Source of the DNA: Actinomadura graeca
Lineage (GTDB): Bacteria > Actinomycetota > Actinomycetes > Streptosporangiales > Streptosporangiaceae
Direction: 5' to 3'
Length of the DNA stretch: 64,000 nucleotides
Assembly: GCF_019175365.1 (NCBI RefSeq)
Contig: NZ_CP059572.1
Span: 7,688,001-7,752,000, forward strand
Numbering within the stretch: the stretch's first letter is position 1; each line of letters starts with the position of its first letter. The translations under genes were made by a program, and so were the position numbers. The notes below the pieces were generated by a model. It saw only the letters and a list, made by a program, of their open reading frames with translations, searched no databases and was not told where the DNA came from. Shown piece by piece: positions 33,565-41,994 of the stretch.

Positions 33565-33676
33565 GGATCCTCCCGGGGCCGGTGTCGGTTGTCTCGCCCC
33601 GTGGACGGTCCGGCCCCTGCCGAGACGGTAGATCCAGGCCGCGCGGCGGACGTATGGGAAAAGGTGCCAAGACTGG

Positions 33677-33701
33677 TTGTCATCGTTCGTCTTTATTGTC
33701 A
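33677..33701. promoter_or_regulatory. Direct repeat of TTGTCA in the allH-pucR divergent region
   Basis: TTGTCA occurs at 33677-33682 and 33696-33701, 19 bp apart in phase, within a locally AT-rich patch. The pair is flanked by CAAGACTG (33669) and CAGGCTTG (33701), an imperfect inverted repeat. This is a candidate binding region for the PucR protein or for RNA polymerase in both directions. Confidence 0.4.
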
Positions 33702-33775
33702 GGCTTGATCAGAAAGCGGTAGCGATCTCGCCTCCCTGGGCGATGTACGCACCAAAAGGCGAGGTGACCCCTGGC

Positions 33776-35563
33776 ATGAGTTACACCACTGCGGACCCGG
33801 GCCCACCGGCCCTCAGGCTCGCGAGCACCGGAACACTGACCTACGGCCTGTCGGTCGGCGAGGTCCTGGGCGTCAGCACCCTCAACGGCGCGCGCCTCAT
33901 CGCCGGACGGGCCGGACTCGACCGGATCGTCCAGCGCCTCAACGTGATGGAGGTCCCCGACATCCTGTCCTGGGTGAAGCCGAACGAACTGCTCCTCACC
34001 ACCGGCTACCCCCTGCGCAACACCCCCCAGTCGCTCGACAACCTGGTCGCGGACCTGGACGAGCGCGGCCTCGCGGCCCTGGCCATCAAACTGGGCCGCT
34101 ACCTGGAATCGCTCCCCGCCGAGATGATCGCCCAGGCCGATCGTCGCGGCTTCCCCCTGATCCTGCTCCCGAACGACGTCGGCTTCGACGACATCCTCAA
34201 CCAGGTCCTGACCGACATCCTCAACCGGCAGGCGGCCGTGCTCGCGCGCACCGAGGAGGTGCACCGGGCGCTGGTCCAGATCGTGCTGTGCGGCGGCGGC
34301 CTCCAGGAGGTCGTGGACGAGGTCGCGACGCTGCTGGACGTCGCGGTCGTCGTGCTGGACGGCGAGCAGCGGGTGCTGGCGGGTGCCGGCCCCGAGGAGC
34401 ACGTCCAGGCGATGCGCGCGTTCGACGCGGGCCGGCACACGGCGTGCGGGCGCGGCGGCTGCGGCATCACCGGCGCGCACGGCACCTCCGACCACCTGGT
34501 CGTGCCGGTCGTCGCGGGCGGCTTCGACCACGGGCGCATCATCGCGTTCAGCCCCGCGGGGAACCTGCGCGGCACCGACCTCGGCATCCTGGAGCGTGCC
34601 GCCACGGTGGCCGCGCTCGTGGTGACCAAGCAGCAGGCCGTCGCGGCGGTGGAGAGCAAGTACCGCGCCGACTTCCTGCGCGACATCCTCGCCGGGCGCG
34701 CCGGTGACGACGACCGTGTCGTCGCGCACTGCGACGGGTTCGGCTGGGACCTGGACCGCCCGGTGGTGGTGCTCGTGGCCGAGCTGGACGGGCGTCCCCG
34801 CGGCGTCGTCCCGCCGCCCGCCGAGTCCCCCGAGGGGCGCCCGGCGGCGCGCGACGGGCGCCGCCGCGGCGCCGAACCCGATCCCGGGACGCGCGGCGTC
34901 CGCGGCGCGGAGGAGCGTTCCGCGCAGGAGCGGCTGGCCGCCGCGTGGACCACGGCCGTCCGCCGCCACGACAAGGGCGCGGCGGTCGCGAGCTTCGCCC
35001 ACGAGGTGGTCGCGATCATCGGCGCGGACGGCGGGGACCCCGCGGAACTGTCGTCGGGACCGGTCCAGGCGATGGTCAAGGAGGCGGCGTCGGTGTTCGC
35101 CGAGCACCTGGCGGTACGTCGGACGTTCTCCACCGGGATCAGCCGCACGGTCACGACCCCGGCGGCGCTGCCGGAGGCGTACGAGCAGGCCGTCAAGGCC
35201 GTCCGGGTGGGCCGCCAGCTGCACGGCGCCGGCGCCCGCGCGCACTTCGACCAGCTCGGCGTCTACCGGCTGCTGAGCCTGGTGTCGGATCCGGACGAGC
35301 TGCACGCCTTCGTCCGCGAGACGCTGGGCGACCTCGCCACCGACGACGAGCCGGAGCTGGTCGACCTGCGCCGCACCCTCCAGGTGCTGCTGGAGACCAA
35401 CCTCAACGTCGCCGAGACGGCGCGCCGGCTCCACTTCCACTACAACACCCTGCGCTACCGCATCGGGAAACTGGAACGGATGCTCGGAGCGTTCACCGAG
35501 GACGCGCATCTGCGGCTCAACCTCACCCTCGCCCTGCACGTACTGCGCATGCGCGGTATCTGA
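33776..35563 (+). CDS. pucR: PucR-family transcriptional regulator
   Basis: A 595-aa regulator of purine-type catabolism. The N-terminal PucR domain (about residues 15-140) contains LTYGLSVGEVLGVSTLNGA and NELLLTTGYPL; a GAF/GGDEF-like middle region follows with a disordered Arg/Pro/Glu-rich insert (about 340-385); the C-terminus is the CdaR/PucR helix-turn-helix, LLETNLNVAETARRLHFHYNT and LRYRIGKLERMLG. ATG 33776 is chosen because GGCGAGG precedes it and the N-terminus fits; starts at 33743 and 33677 are possible. It is divergent from allH and upstream of the permease-hydroxylase operon, the natural targets. Confidence 0.9.
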   Translation: MSYTTADPGPPALRLASTGTLTYGLSVGEVLGVSTLNGARLIAGRAGLDRIVQRLNVMEVPDILSWVKPNELLLTTGYPLRNTPQSLDNLVADLDERGLAALAIKLGRYLESLPAEMIAQADRRGFPLILLPNDVGFDDILNQVLTDILNRQAAVLARTEEVHRALVQIVLCGGGLQEVVDEVATLLDVAVVVLDGEQRVLAGAGPEEHVQAMRAFDAGRHTACGRGGCGITGAHGTSDHLVVPVVAGGFDHGRIIAFSPAGNLRGTDLGILERAATVAALVVTKQQAVAAVESKYRADFLRDILAGRAGDDDRVVAHCDGFGWDLDRPVVVLVAELDGRPRGVVPPPAESPEGRPAARDGRRRGAEPDPGTRGVRGAEERSAQERLAAAWTTAVRRHDKGAAVASFAHEVVAIIGADGGDPAELSSGPVQAMVKEAASVFAEHLAVRRTFSTGISRTVTTPAALPEAYEQAVKAVRVGRQLHGAGARAHFDQLGVYRLLSLVSDPDELHAFVRETLGDLATDDEPELVDLRRTLQVLLETNLNVAETARRLHFHYNTLRYRIGKLERMLGAFTEDAHLRLNLTLALHVLRMRGI

Positions 35564-35715
35564 CGGTAGCGTGGACGGCATGCGCCGTCCCGCCCGACAC
35601 GCTCCCCACGCGGCATCAGGCCGCAGGAAGGCGGTACCGGCCGGACGCCTTGATCAACGGTGCCCACAAACGCGGCCGCGGGCTTTGGCAGATGTCGCCG
35701 ATGCCCTCTCACCTG

Positions 35716-35727
35716 GGTAGATCTACC
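35716..35727. promoter_or_regulatory. 12-bp palindrome upstream of the NCS2-hydroxylase operon
   Basis: GGTAGATCTACC is a perfect palindrome about 40 bp before the permease ATG, in the 205-bp gap after pucR. It overlaps a possible -10 (TAGATC or TACCTT). It is a plausible operator for PucR or another regulator of purine uptake. The remainder of the gap shows no gene. Confidence 0.45.
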
Positions 35728-35768
35728 TTGCCCGCATGAGCGCGGGCGGATGAGCGGGGAGGGGCCCG

Positions 35769-37166
35769 ATGTCCATCGGCTGGAAGCTGCACGGCGACGG
35801 GCGGACGCCGCCGCCGGGAGAGGTCGTCCGGCCGGACGAGCGGCTCACCTGGCCGCGCACCGCCGGCATCGGCGCCCAGCACGTGGTCGCGATGTTCGGC
35901 GCGACGTTCGTCTTCCCCGTCGTGATGGGCCTGGACCCCAACCTGTCGATCATGATGTCCGGGGTCGCGACGATCCTGTTCCTGCTGATCGTGGGCGGGC
36001 GGGTGCCGAGCTACCTCGGCACCAGTGCCTCGTTCGTCGGCGCGGTCGCGGCGATCCGCGCGGCGGGCGGTGACAGCGCGACCGTGACCGGCGCGATCCT
36101 GGTCTCGGGGCTGGTGCTCGCGGCCGTCGGCGTGGCCGTGCACCTGCTCGGCGGCGCGGTCGTCCACCGGGTGTTCCCGCCCGTGGTGACCGGCGCGGTC
36201 GTCATGCTCATCGGGTTCAACCTGGCGCCCGTCGTCGCCACCGTCTACTGGCCCCAGGACCAGTGGACGGCGCTGCTCACGCTGTGCTTCGCCGTCCTGT
36301 GCACGGTGCTGCCGCGCGGGTTCCCGGCGCGCATCGCGATCCTGCTGGCGCTGGTGTTCGGGTTCGCGCTCTCCTGGCTCCTCGACGCGACCGCGGGGAA
36401 GATCACCTCCGTGCTGCCCGGGCAGAACCTGCTGGACGCGTCCGGCAAGCCCTGCCCGGCCGAGGGCCCCTACTGTGTCGCGACGGCGTTCCCGCACGAC
36501 CGGCTGGACTTCGGGGCGGTCGGCGCGGCCGACTGGTTCGGCTTCCCCGGCCTGCACGCGCCCGACTTCAGGACCTCGGCGGTCCTGCTGGCGCTGCCGC
36601 CGGTCATCGCGCTGATCGCCGAGAACACCGGGCACGTCAAGGCCGTCGCGGAGATGACCCGCGAGAACCTGGACCCGGTCCTCGGCCGGGCCCTCGCCGC
36701 CGACGGCGCCGCGACCGCGCTCGCCACCGGGGTCGGCGGGTCGCCCACCACCACCTACGCCGAGAACATCGGCGTCATGGCCGCGACCCGCGTCTACTCG
36801 ACCGCCGCGTACTACGTCGCCGCCGCGGTCGCGGTCCTGTTCGGGCTGTGCCCGAAGTTCGGCGCGCTGGTGGCCGCGACGCCCGGCGGCGTCCTCGGCG
36901 GGATCACCGTGATGCTCTACGGGATGATCGGGCTGCTCGGCGCGAAGATCTGGGTGGAGAACCGGGTCGACTTCGGCGACCCGGTCAACCTCGTCCCGGT
37001 GGCGGCGGGCATCATCCTCGCGATAGGGAACGTGACACTGGACATCACCGACGACTTCCCGCTCCAGGGGATCGCACTCGGCACCATCGCGGTCCTGGTG
37101 GGCTACCACGTCCTGCGCGCCGCGACCCGGCGCGCGGCCGACGCGGCCGGCGGGGCCGCCGGGTGA
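35769..37166 (+). CDS. NCS2-family nucleobase permease (UraA/RutG-like)
   Basis: A 465-aa nucleobase:cation symporter with 12-14 hydrophobic segments. NCS2 landmarks are SYLGTSASFVGAV, VIALIAENTGHVKAV and GGSPTTTYAENIGVM. The TTTYAENIG form is typical of the uracil-type UraA/RutG branch rather than the xanthine/urate branch (which has NTFP and SQN-type motifs), so a pyrimidine substrate or broad specificity must be considered despite the purine-like context. The ATG at 35769 follows GGGGAGGGG. The 3' end overlaps the hydroxylase FAD-subunit gene (GTGA). Confidence 0.9.
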   Translation: MSIGWKLHGDGRTPPPGEVVRPDERLTWPRTAGIGAQHVVAMFGATFVFPVVMGLDPNLSIMMSGVATILFLLIVGGRVPSYLGTSASFVGAVAAIRAAGGDSATVTGAILVSGLVLAAVGVAVHLLGGAVVHRVFPPVVTGAVVMLIGFNLAPVVATVYWPQDQWTALLTLCFAVLCTVLPRGFPARIAILLALVFGFALSWLLDATAGKITSVLPGQNLLDASGKPCPAEGPYCVATAFPHDRLDFGAVGAADWFGFPGLHAPDFRTSAVLLALPPVIALIAENTGHVKAVAEMTRENLDPVLGRALAADGAATALATGVGGSPTTTYAENIGVMAATRVYSTAAYYVAAAVAVLFGLCPKFGALVAATPGGVLGGITVMLYGMIGLLGAKIWVENRVDFGDPVNLVPVAAGIILAIGNVTLDITDDFPLQGIALGTIAVLVGYHVLRAATRRAADAAGGAAG

Positions 37167-38026
37167 AGCCGCCGCCGTTCGCCTACCACGCCCCGCGCAC
37201 CCTGGGCGAGGCGCTGGACGCCCTCGCCGCCGACCCGTCGGCGAAGGTCCTCGCCGGGGGGCAGAGCCTCATCCCGCTGCTCAACATGCGGCTCGCCGCG
37301 CCGTCGGCGCTGGTCGACATCAACCGCGTCGCCGAGCTGGACACCCTGCGCGTCGGGGCGGACGGGGTGCGGGCCGGCGCGCTCGCCCGGCACGCCCGGG
37401 TGGAGCGCTCGGACGAGGCCGCCGCCGTCCAGCCGCTGCTGCGGTCGGCGCTGCGGCACGTCGCGCATCCCGCCGTCCGCAACCGCGGCACCGTCGTGGG
37501 GAGCCTCGCGCACGCCGATCCCGCCGCCGAGATGCCCGCCGTGCTGGCGCTGCTCGGCGGCACCGTCGAGGCCGCCTCGGCGGCGGGCCGCCGCACCGTC
37601 GCCGCGGGCGCGTTCTTCCGCGGCCCGATGGAGCCCGCGCTGGAGCCCGGCGAGATCGCGGTGTCGGCGTTCTTCCCGGCCGTCCCGCCGCGCACCGGCA
37701 CCGCGTTCGCCGAGACGGCCCGCCGGCACGGCGACTACGCGCTCGCCGGCGTCGCCGCCCTCGTGACCCTGGACGCCGGCCTGCGGGTCGCCGCCGCGCG
37801 CGCCGCGTACCTGGGCGTCGCCGCGACGCCGCTCGTCCTCGACCTGACCGGGCCCGCCGGGCCGGACGGCGACTGGGCGGCCGCCGCCGCGCACGTCCGC
37901 GAGCGGATCGACCCGGAGGGGGACGTGCACGCGGGCGCCGACTACCGCCGCCACCTGACCGGCGTCCTCACCGGGCGCGCCCTGCGCACGGCCGCCGCCC
38001 GGGCGCTGCCGGCGGCGGGCGAGTGA
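37163..38026 (+). CDS. Molybdenum hydroxylase FAD-binding subunit (CoxM/XdhB-like)
   Basis: A 287-aa medium subunit of a xanthine-dehydrogenase-family enzyme. FAD-binding motifs are VLAGGQSLIPLLNMRLA (near residue 33) and AVRNRGTVVGSLAHADPAAE (near 111). It shuttles electrons from the iron-sulfur subunit to an acceptor. The start GTG overlaps the permease stop, which ties transport and oxidation of the substrate together. The C-terminal CO-dehydrogenase flavoprotein domain is complete. Confidence 0.92.
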   Translation: MKPPPFAYHAPRTLGEALDALAADPSAKVLAGGQSLIPLLNMRLAAPSALVDINRVAELDTLRVGADGVRAGALARHARVERSDEAAAVQPLLRSALRHVAHPAVRNRGTVVGSLAHADPAAEMPAVLALLGGTVEAASAAGRRTVAAGAFFRGPMEPALEPGEIAVSAFFPAVPPRTGTAFAETARRHGDYALAGVAALVTLDAGLRVAAARAAYLGVAATPLVLDLTGPAGPDGDWAAAAAHVRERIDPEGDVHAGADYRRHLTGVLTGRALRTAAARALPAAGE

Positions 38027-38039
38027 GGGGACGGGACCG

Positions 38040-38540
38040 ATGGAGGAGATCCACGACATCGCGCTGACCGTCAACGGGACGCCGCGCACCGCCCGCGCGC
38101 CCGCCCGGCGGCTGCTGTCGGACCTGCTGCGGCACGACCTCGGCCTCACCGGCACGCACGTCGGCTGCGAGCACGGCGTGTGCGGGTGCTGCACGGTGCT
38201 GCTGGACGGGGAGCCCGTGCGGTCGTGCCTGATGCTCGCCGTCACCGCCGCCGGCCACGAGGTCACCACCGTCGAGGGGCTCGCCGGCACCGACGGGACG
38301 CCGTCGCCGGTGCAGCGCGCGTTCCGCGAGTGCCACGGGCTCCAGTGCGGGTTCTGCACGCCGGGGTTCCTGTGCACGGTCACCGCGCTGCTGCGCGAGA
38401 CGCCCCGCCCGACACGGGACCAGGTCCTCGAAGGGATCTCCGGCAACCTGTGCCGGTGCACCGGCTACCAGAACATCGTCGCGTCGGTGCACCGCGCCGC
38501 CGAGCTGCTCGCCGGGTCCGCGGGCGAAGGGACGGCGTAG
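38040..38540 (+). CDS. Molybdenum hydroxylase 2Fe-2S subunit (CoxS/XdhC-type small subunit)
   Basis: A 166-aa small subunit carrying two 2Fe-2S clusters. The plant-type cluster uses GCEHGVCGCCTVLLDG (Cys43, 48, 51) and Cys63; the second uses QCGFCTPGF and NLCRCTGYQNI. It begins 13 bp after the FAD-subunit gene and its stop is adjacent to the ATG of the large subunit, giving the M-S-L order common in CO-dehydrogenase-like clusters. A Cys replaces the usual Ala in the CGAC motif. Confidence 0.94.
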   Translation: MEEIHDIALTVNGTPRTARAPARRLLSDLLRHDLGLTGTHVGCEHGVCGCCTVLLDGEPVRSCLMLAVTAAGHEVTTVEGLAGTDGTPSPVQRAFRECHGLQCGFCTPGFLCTVTALLRETPRPTRDQVLEGISGNLCRCTGYQNIVASVHRAAELLAGSAGEGTA

Positions 38541-41000
38541 ATGGGGACGCGGGTGTTCGGCGAGCCGGTCAGGCGCCGCGAGGACGCCCGGCTCCTCGCC
38601 GGACGCGGCCGCTACCTCGACGACCTCGGCCGGAACGCGCTCGCCGCCGCGTTCGTCCGGTCGCCGCACGCGCACGCCCGCATCGCCGACATCGACGTGT
38701 CCGGAGCGCTGGACGTGGACGGCCTCATCGCCGTCTACACCTGGGAGGACCTGCCGGGACGGGTCGGGGAGCCGCTGCCGCTGCTGATCCCGCACCCGGC
38801 GCTCACCCACGGCCGCACCGGGTACCCGCTCGCCCGCGACGTCGTCCGGCACGTCGGCGAGCCCGTCGCGATGGTCGTGGCCCGCGACCGCTACCTCGCC
38901 GAGGACGCCGCCGAGCGGATCCGGGTGGACTACGAGCCGCTGCCCGCCGTCGTCGGCATCGAGGCGGCGGCCCGCGCGGACCGCCTCGTCCACGACGACG
39001 TCCCCGGCAACGTCGCCGCCGTCGTGGTGCAGGAGAACGGGGACGCCGCCGCCGCGGTCGAGGCGGCGCCGCACACGCTGGAGTTCCGGCTCGCGATCGA
39101 GCGCAGCGCGTCCATGCCCCTCGAAGGACGCGGCGTCTACGCCCGCTGGGACGCCGACGACGGCTCGCTGCGCGTGTACACCTCCACCCAGGCGTCCACC
39201 GGCGTCCGCGCCGCCGTCGCCGCGCGGCTCGGGCTGCCGAACGGCAAGGTGGAGGTCGTCGCCCCGGACGTCGGCGGCGGGTTCGGCGTCAAGATCGTCC
39301 ACCCGTGGCCCGAGGAGGTGCTGGTCCCCTGGGCGGCGCGGCTGCTGGACCGCGAGCTGAAGTGGACCGAGGACCGCCGCGAGCACTTCGTGTCCGCCGC
39401 GCACGAGCGCGGCCAGGTCCAGGACGTGCGCGTCGGGTTCGACGACGAGGGCCGCGTCCTCGGCCTGGACGTGCGGATCCGGCACGACCACGGCGCCTAC
39501 ACCCCGTACGGGATCATCATCCCGATCATCACGTCCACGCAGCTCCCCGGCCCGTACAAGATCGGCGCGTACCGGGCGGAGGTGACGAGCCTGTACACCA
39601 ACACGGTCATCGTCACGCCGTACCGGGGCGCGGGCCGCCCGCAGGGCGTGTTCTGCATGGAGCGGACGATGGACCGCATCGCGCGGCACCTCGGCCTGGA
39701 CCGCGCGGACGTGCGCGCCGCGAATCTGATCCAGCCCGGCGAGTTCCCCTACGACCAGGGTCTGACCTTCCAGGACGGCCGTCCGGTGATCTACGACTCG
39801 GGCGACTACCCGGAGCTGCTCCGGCGGGCGCGCCGCGCCATCGGCTGGGACGGCTTCGAGGCCGAGCGCGCCGCCGCCGCGTCCCGGGGGCGGCGCCTCG
39901 GCATCGGCATCGGCATCTACGTCGAGGGCACCGGCGTCGGCCCGTACGAGGGCGGGCACGTCGAGATCGACACCGCGGGCCGCGTCCATGTCTCGACCGG
40001 GCTGACCTCGCAGGGCCAGAGCCACGAGACCGTGTTCGCCCAGATCGCCGCGGAGGAGCTCGGCGTCCCCCTGGAGGACGTCCATGTGACGACGGGCGAC
40101 ACGCGCCGCTTCGGCTACGCGGTCGGGACGTTCGCGTCCCGCGCGGCCGTCATGAGCGGCAACGCGATCGCGCTGGCGTGCCGGAAGGTGCGCGGCAAGG
40201 CGCTGCGCATCGCCGGCGAGGCCCTGGAGGCCGACCCGGGCGACCTGGACATCACCGGCGGCGTCGTGCACGTCCGCGGCGACATGTCGGCCTCCGTCCC
40301 GCTGCGGACCGTCGCGGTGCTGTCCAACCCGCTGCGGTACGCCTTCGACGAGGAGACCGCCGCCGCGACCCAGTTCGCGGTCGGGCGGCCGCCGGACGAG
40401 GCGCCCGTCGCGCCCGGGGACGAGCCGGGCCTGGAAGGGCGCGACTACTACTCGCCCGTGCGGTCCACGTTCGCCGCGGGGGCGCACGCCGCCATCGTCG
40501 AGGTGGACCCGGACACCGCCGAGATCGCGATCCTGCGGTACGCCGTCGTCCACGACTGCGGGCGGCTCGTCAACCCGATGGTGGTCGAGGGGCAGATCCA
40601 CGGCGGCGTCGCGCAGGGCATCGGCGGCGCGCTGTACGAGCGGATGGTCTACGACGAGGCGGGGCAGCTGCTGAACGCCTCGTTCGCGGACTTCCTGATG
40701 CCCTACGCCACCGAGATCCCGCGCATCGAGACCGACCACCTGGAGACCCCTTCGCCGCTCAACCCCCTCGGCATCAAGGGCGCGGGCGAGGCGGGCGTCA
40801 TCCCGGTGTCGGCGGTCGTGGCGTCGGCCGTCGAGGACGCCGAGGGCATCCGGATCGACGCGATGCCCCTGTCCCCGGACGGCCTGCACGCCCTCCGCGG
40901 CGGGCACGCGGCGGAGGCGCCGCCGGGGCGCGGGCGGGACGGGGCTCAGCCGCCCGCCGGCGGGTCGGGGACGTTGCCGCCGAGCGAGACAGGCAGGTAG
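38541..41000 (+). CDS. Molybdenum hydroxylase catalytic subunit (xanthine-dehydrogenase/aldehyde-oxidase family)
   Basis: An 819-aa molybdopterin-binding large subunit. Recognisable blocks are VFGEPVRRREDARLLAGRGRY, split here as RREDARLLAGRGRY, the cofactor motifs VGGGFGVK and SQGQSHETVFAQ, TPYRGAGRPQG and the catalytic Glu (about 750) in GIKGAGEAGV. The AYRCSFR active-site loop of form-I CO dehydrogenase is absent; TPYRGAGRPQG is the form found in other hydroxylases, so the substrate is likely an N-heterocycle or aldehyde, not CO. The 3' end overlaps the convergent deacetylase gene by about 55 bp, and the last 30 residues are Gly/Pro-rich. Confidence 0.92.
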   Translation: MGTRVFGEPVRRREDARLLAGRGRYLDDLGRNALAAAFVRSPHAHARIADIDVSGALDVDGLIAVYTWEDLPGRVGEPLPLLIPHPALTHGRTGYPLARDVVRHVGEPVAMVVARDRYLAEDAAERIRVDYEPLPAVVGIEAAARADRLVHDDVPGNVAAVVVQENGDAAAAVEAAPHTLEFRLAIERSASMPLEGRGVYARWDADDGSLRVYTSTQASTGVRAAVAARLGLPNGKVEVVAPDVGGGFGVKIVHPWPEEVLVPWAARLLDRELKWTEDRREHFVSAAHERGQVQDVRVGFDDEGRVLGLDVRIRHDHGAYTPYGIIIPIITSTQLPGPYKIGAYRAEVTSLYTNTVIVTPYRGAGRPQGVFCMERTMDRIARHLGLDRADVRAANLIQPGEFPYDQGLTFQDGRPVIYDSGDYPELLRRARRAIGWDGFEAERAAAASRGRRLGIGIGIYVEGTGVGPYEGGHVEIDTAGRVHVSTGLTSQGQSHETVFAQIAAEELGVPLEDVHVTTGDTRRFGYAVGTFASRAAVMSGNAIALACRKVRGKALRIAGEALEADPGDLDITGGVVHVRGDMSASVPLRTVAVLSNPLRYAFDEETAAATQFAVGRPPDEAPVAPGDEPGLEGRDYYSPVRSTFAAGAHAAIVEVDPDTAEIAILRYAVVHDCGRLVNPMVVEGQIHGGVAQGIGGALYERMVYDEAGQLLNASFADFLMPYATEIPRIETDHLETPSPLNPLGIKGAGEAGVIPVSAVVASAVEDAEGIRIDAMPLSPDGLHALRGGHAAEAPPGRGRDGAQPPAGGSGTLPPSETGR

Positions 41001-41788
41001 TTCTGCACGGCGGCGGGCCGGAAGCCCTGCTGCCTGATCCACCCCAGGATCATCTGGAACTGCTGCGCGAGACCCTTGCGGTAGTGCATCAGGACGATGT
41101 CGCCGGGCCGGAAGCCCTTGCCCCCGTCGCCGCGGGCGAAGCCGTTGAACCCGACGCCGGGGCCCGAGGTGCCGTTGTAGAACTCCGCCGACCACAGCAG
41201 GACCGACTTGATGCCGCACTCCTTGGCGGCCTTGCGGGTCGTCTCGTTGAAGCTGCCGAACGGCGGCCGGAAGATCTGCGGGCGGCGGCCGTACTGCCCG
41301 GCGATGGCGGTGGAGGAGTCGCAGATCTCCCGCTTCTGCGCCTCGGGGCTGAGCGTCGCCATGTTGGGATGGCTGACGGTGTGGTTCTCCATCGCCGAGC
41401 CCGCGTTGCGCATCGCCCAGAAATACTGCCCCTGGCCCTTGATGTACGTCGAGGTCAGGAACGTCATGATGGGGACCTTCTCCTTGCGGACGAGGTCCAC
41501 GAACTCGGCGTCGTAGGTGTAGCCGTCGTCGATCGTCAGGAAGACGACGCGCTCCTGGGTGTCGATGTGGTTGACGACGGGCGGCAGCCCGTCGGGGGAC
41601 GGCTTCGGCATCGTCCAGGACCCGGGCTTCGGGGTCGCCCATTTCTGGTCGGCGAGCGCAGCGCTCAGCTCCGTCCGGACGGACGGGCCGGAGCCGCCCG
41701 TCTGGGCCCGCACCACGGGCCAGCCGCCCGCGGCCGCGCCGAGCACTCCGGCGGCCACCATGGCGATCACGGGCGTCTTCCCTCGCAT
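40946..41788 (-). CDS. Exported polysaccharide deacetylase (CE4)
   Basis: A 280-aa protein with an N-terminal hydrophobic segment (TPVIAMVAAGVLGAAAGG) serving as signal or anchor and a NodB-type carbohydrate esterase 4 domain: TIDDGYTYD (catalytic and metal Asp), HTVSHPN (metal His), RPPFGSFN, and GDIVLMHY with the late His. Probable substrates are peptidoglycan GlcNAc or another cell-wall glycan. The open frame extends to 41950, but ATG 41788 gives a proper signal sequence. It is unrelated in function to the hydroxylase gene whose end it overlaps. Confidence 0.88.
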   Translation of the reverse strand: MRGKTPVIAMVAAGVLGAAAGGWPVVRAQTGGSGPSVRTELSAALADQKWATPKPGSWTMPKPSPDGLPPVVNHIDTQERVVFLTIDDGYTYDAEFVDLVRKEKVPIMTFLTSTYIKGQGQYFWAMRNAGSAMENHTVSHPNMATLSPEAQKREICDSSTAIAGQYGRRPQIFRPPFGSFNETTRKAAKECGIKSVLLWSAEFYNGTSGPGVGFNGFARGDGGKGFRPGDIVLMHYRKGLAQQFQMILGWIRQQGFRPAAVQNYLPVSLGGNVPDPPAGG

Positions 41789-41982
41789 CAGCCGCGTTCT
41801 CCGTTCCAGTCGGGGGGAGTGTGGTCCCGCAACGGTTGACGCGCCGGAACGGCCGTGGGTTCGCGCGGGGTCACGGGACCTACCGGACATTGTGGCGATG
41901 CCCGCCCCCTCGCCGCCGGAACCGCCCGATCCTCGGCGCGCCCTCGGCACACATTGCCCTTCGGTGTCCGCGCCGGAACCCT

Positions 41983-41988
41983 TAGAGT
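41983..41988 (+). promoter_or_regulatory. -10 box of the coxG-like gene (leaderless)
   Basis: TAGAGT ends 6 nt before the ATG at 41995. The spacing indicates a leaderless mRNA. No conserved -35 is obvious. Confidence 0.5.
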
Positions 41989-41994
41989 CGGACC

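Noticed and set aside
38541..41000. Aerobic carbon monoxide dehydrogenase CoxL
   Set aside because: The AYRCSFR active-site loop that marks form-I CoxL is missing; TPYRGAGRPQG is found in other hydroxylases.
37968..41642. Minus-strand open frame of 1224 codons opposite the hydroxylase genes
   Set aside because: It is an antisense shadow of the GC3-rich CDSs; the plus strand carries complete Fe-S and Mo-binding motifs and a consistent operon.
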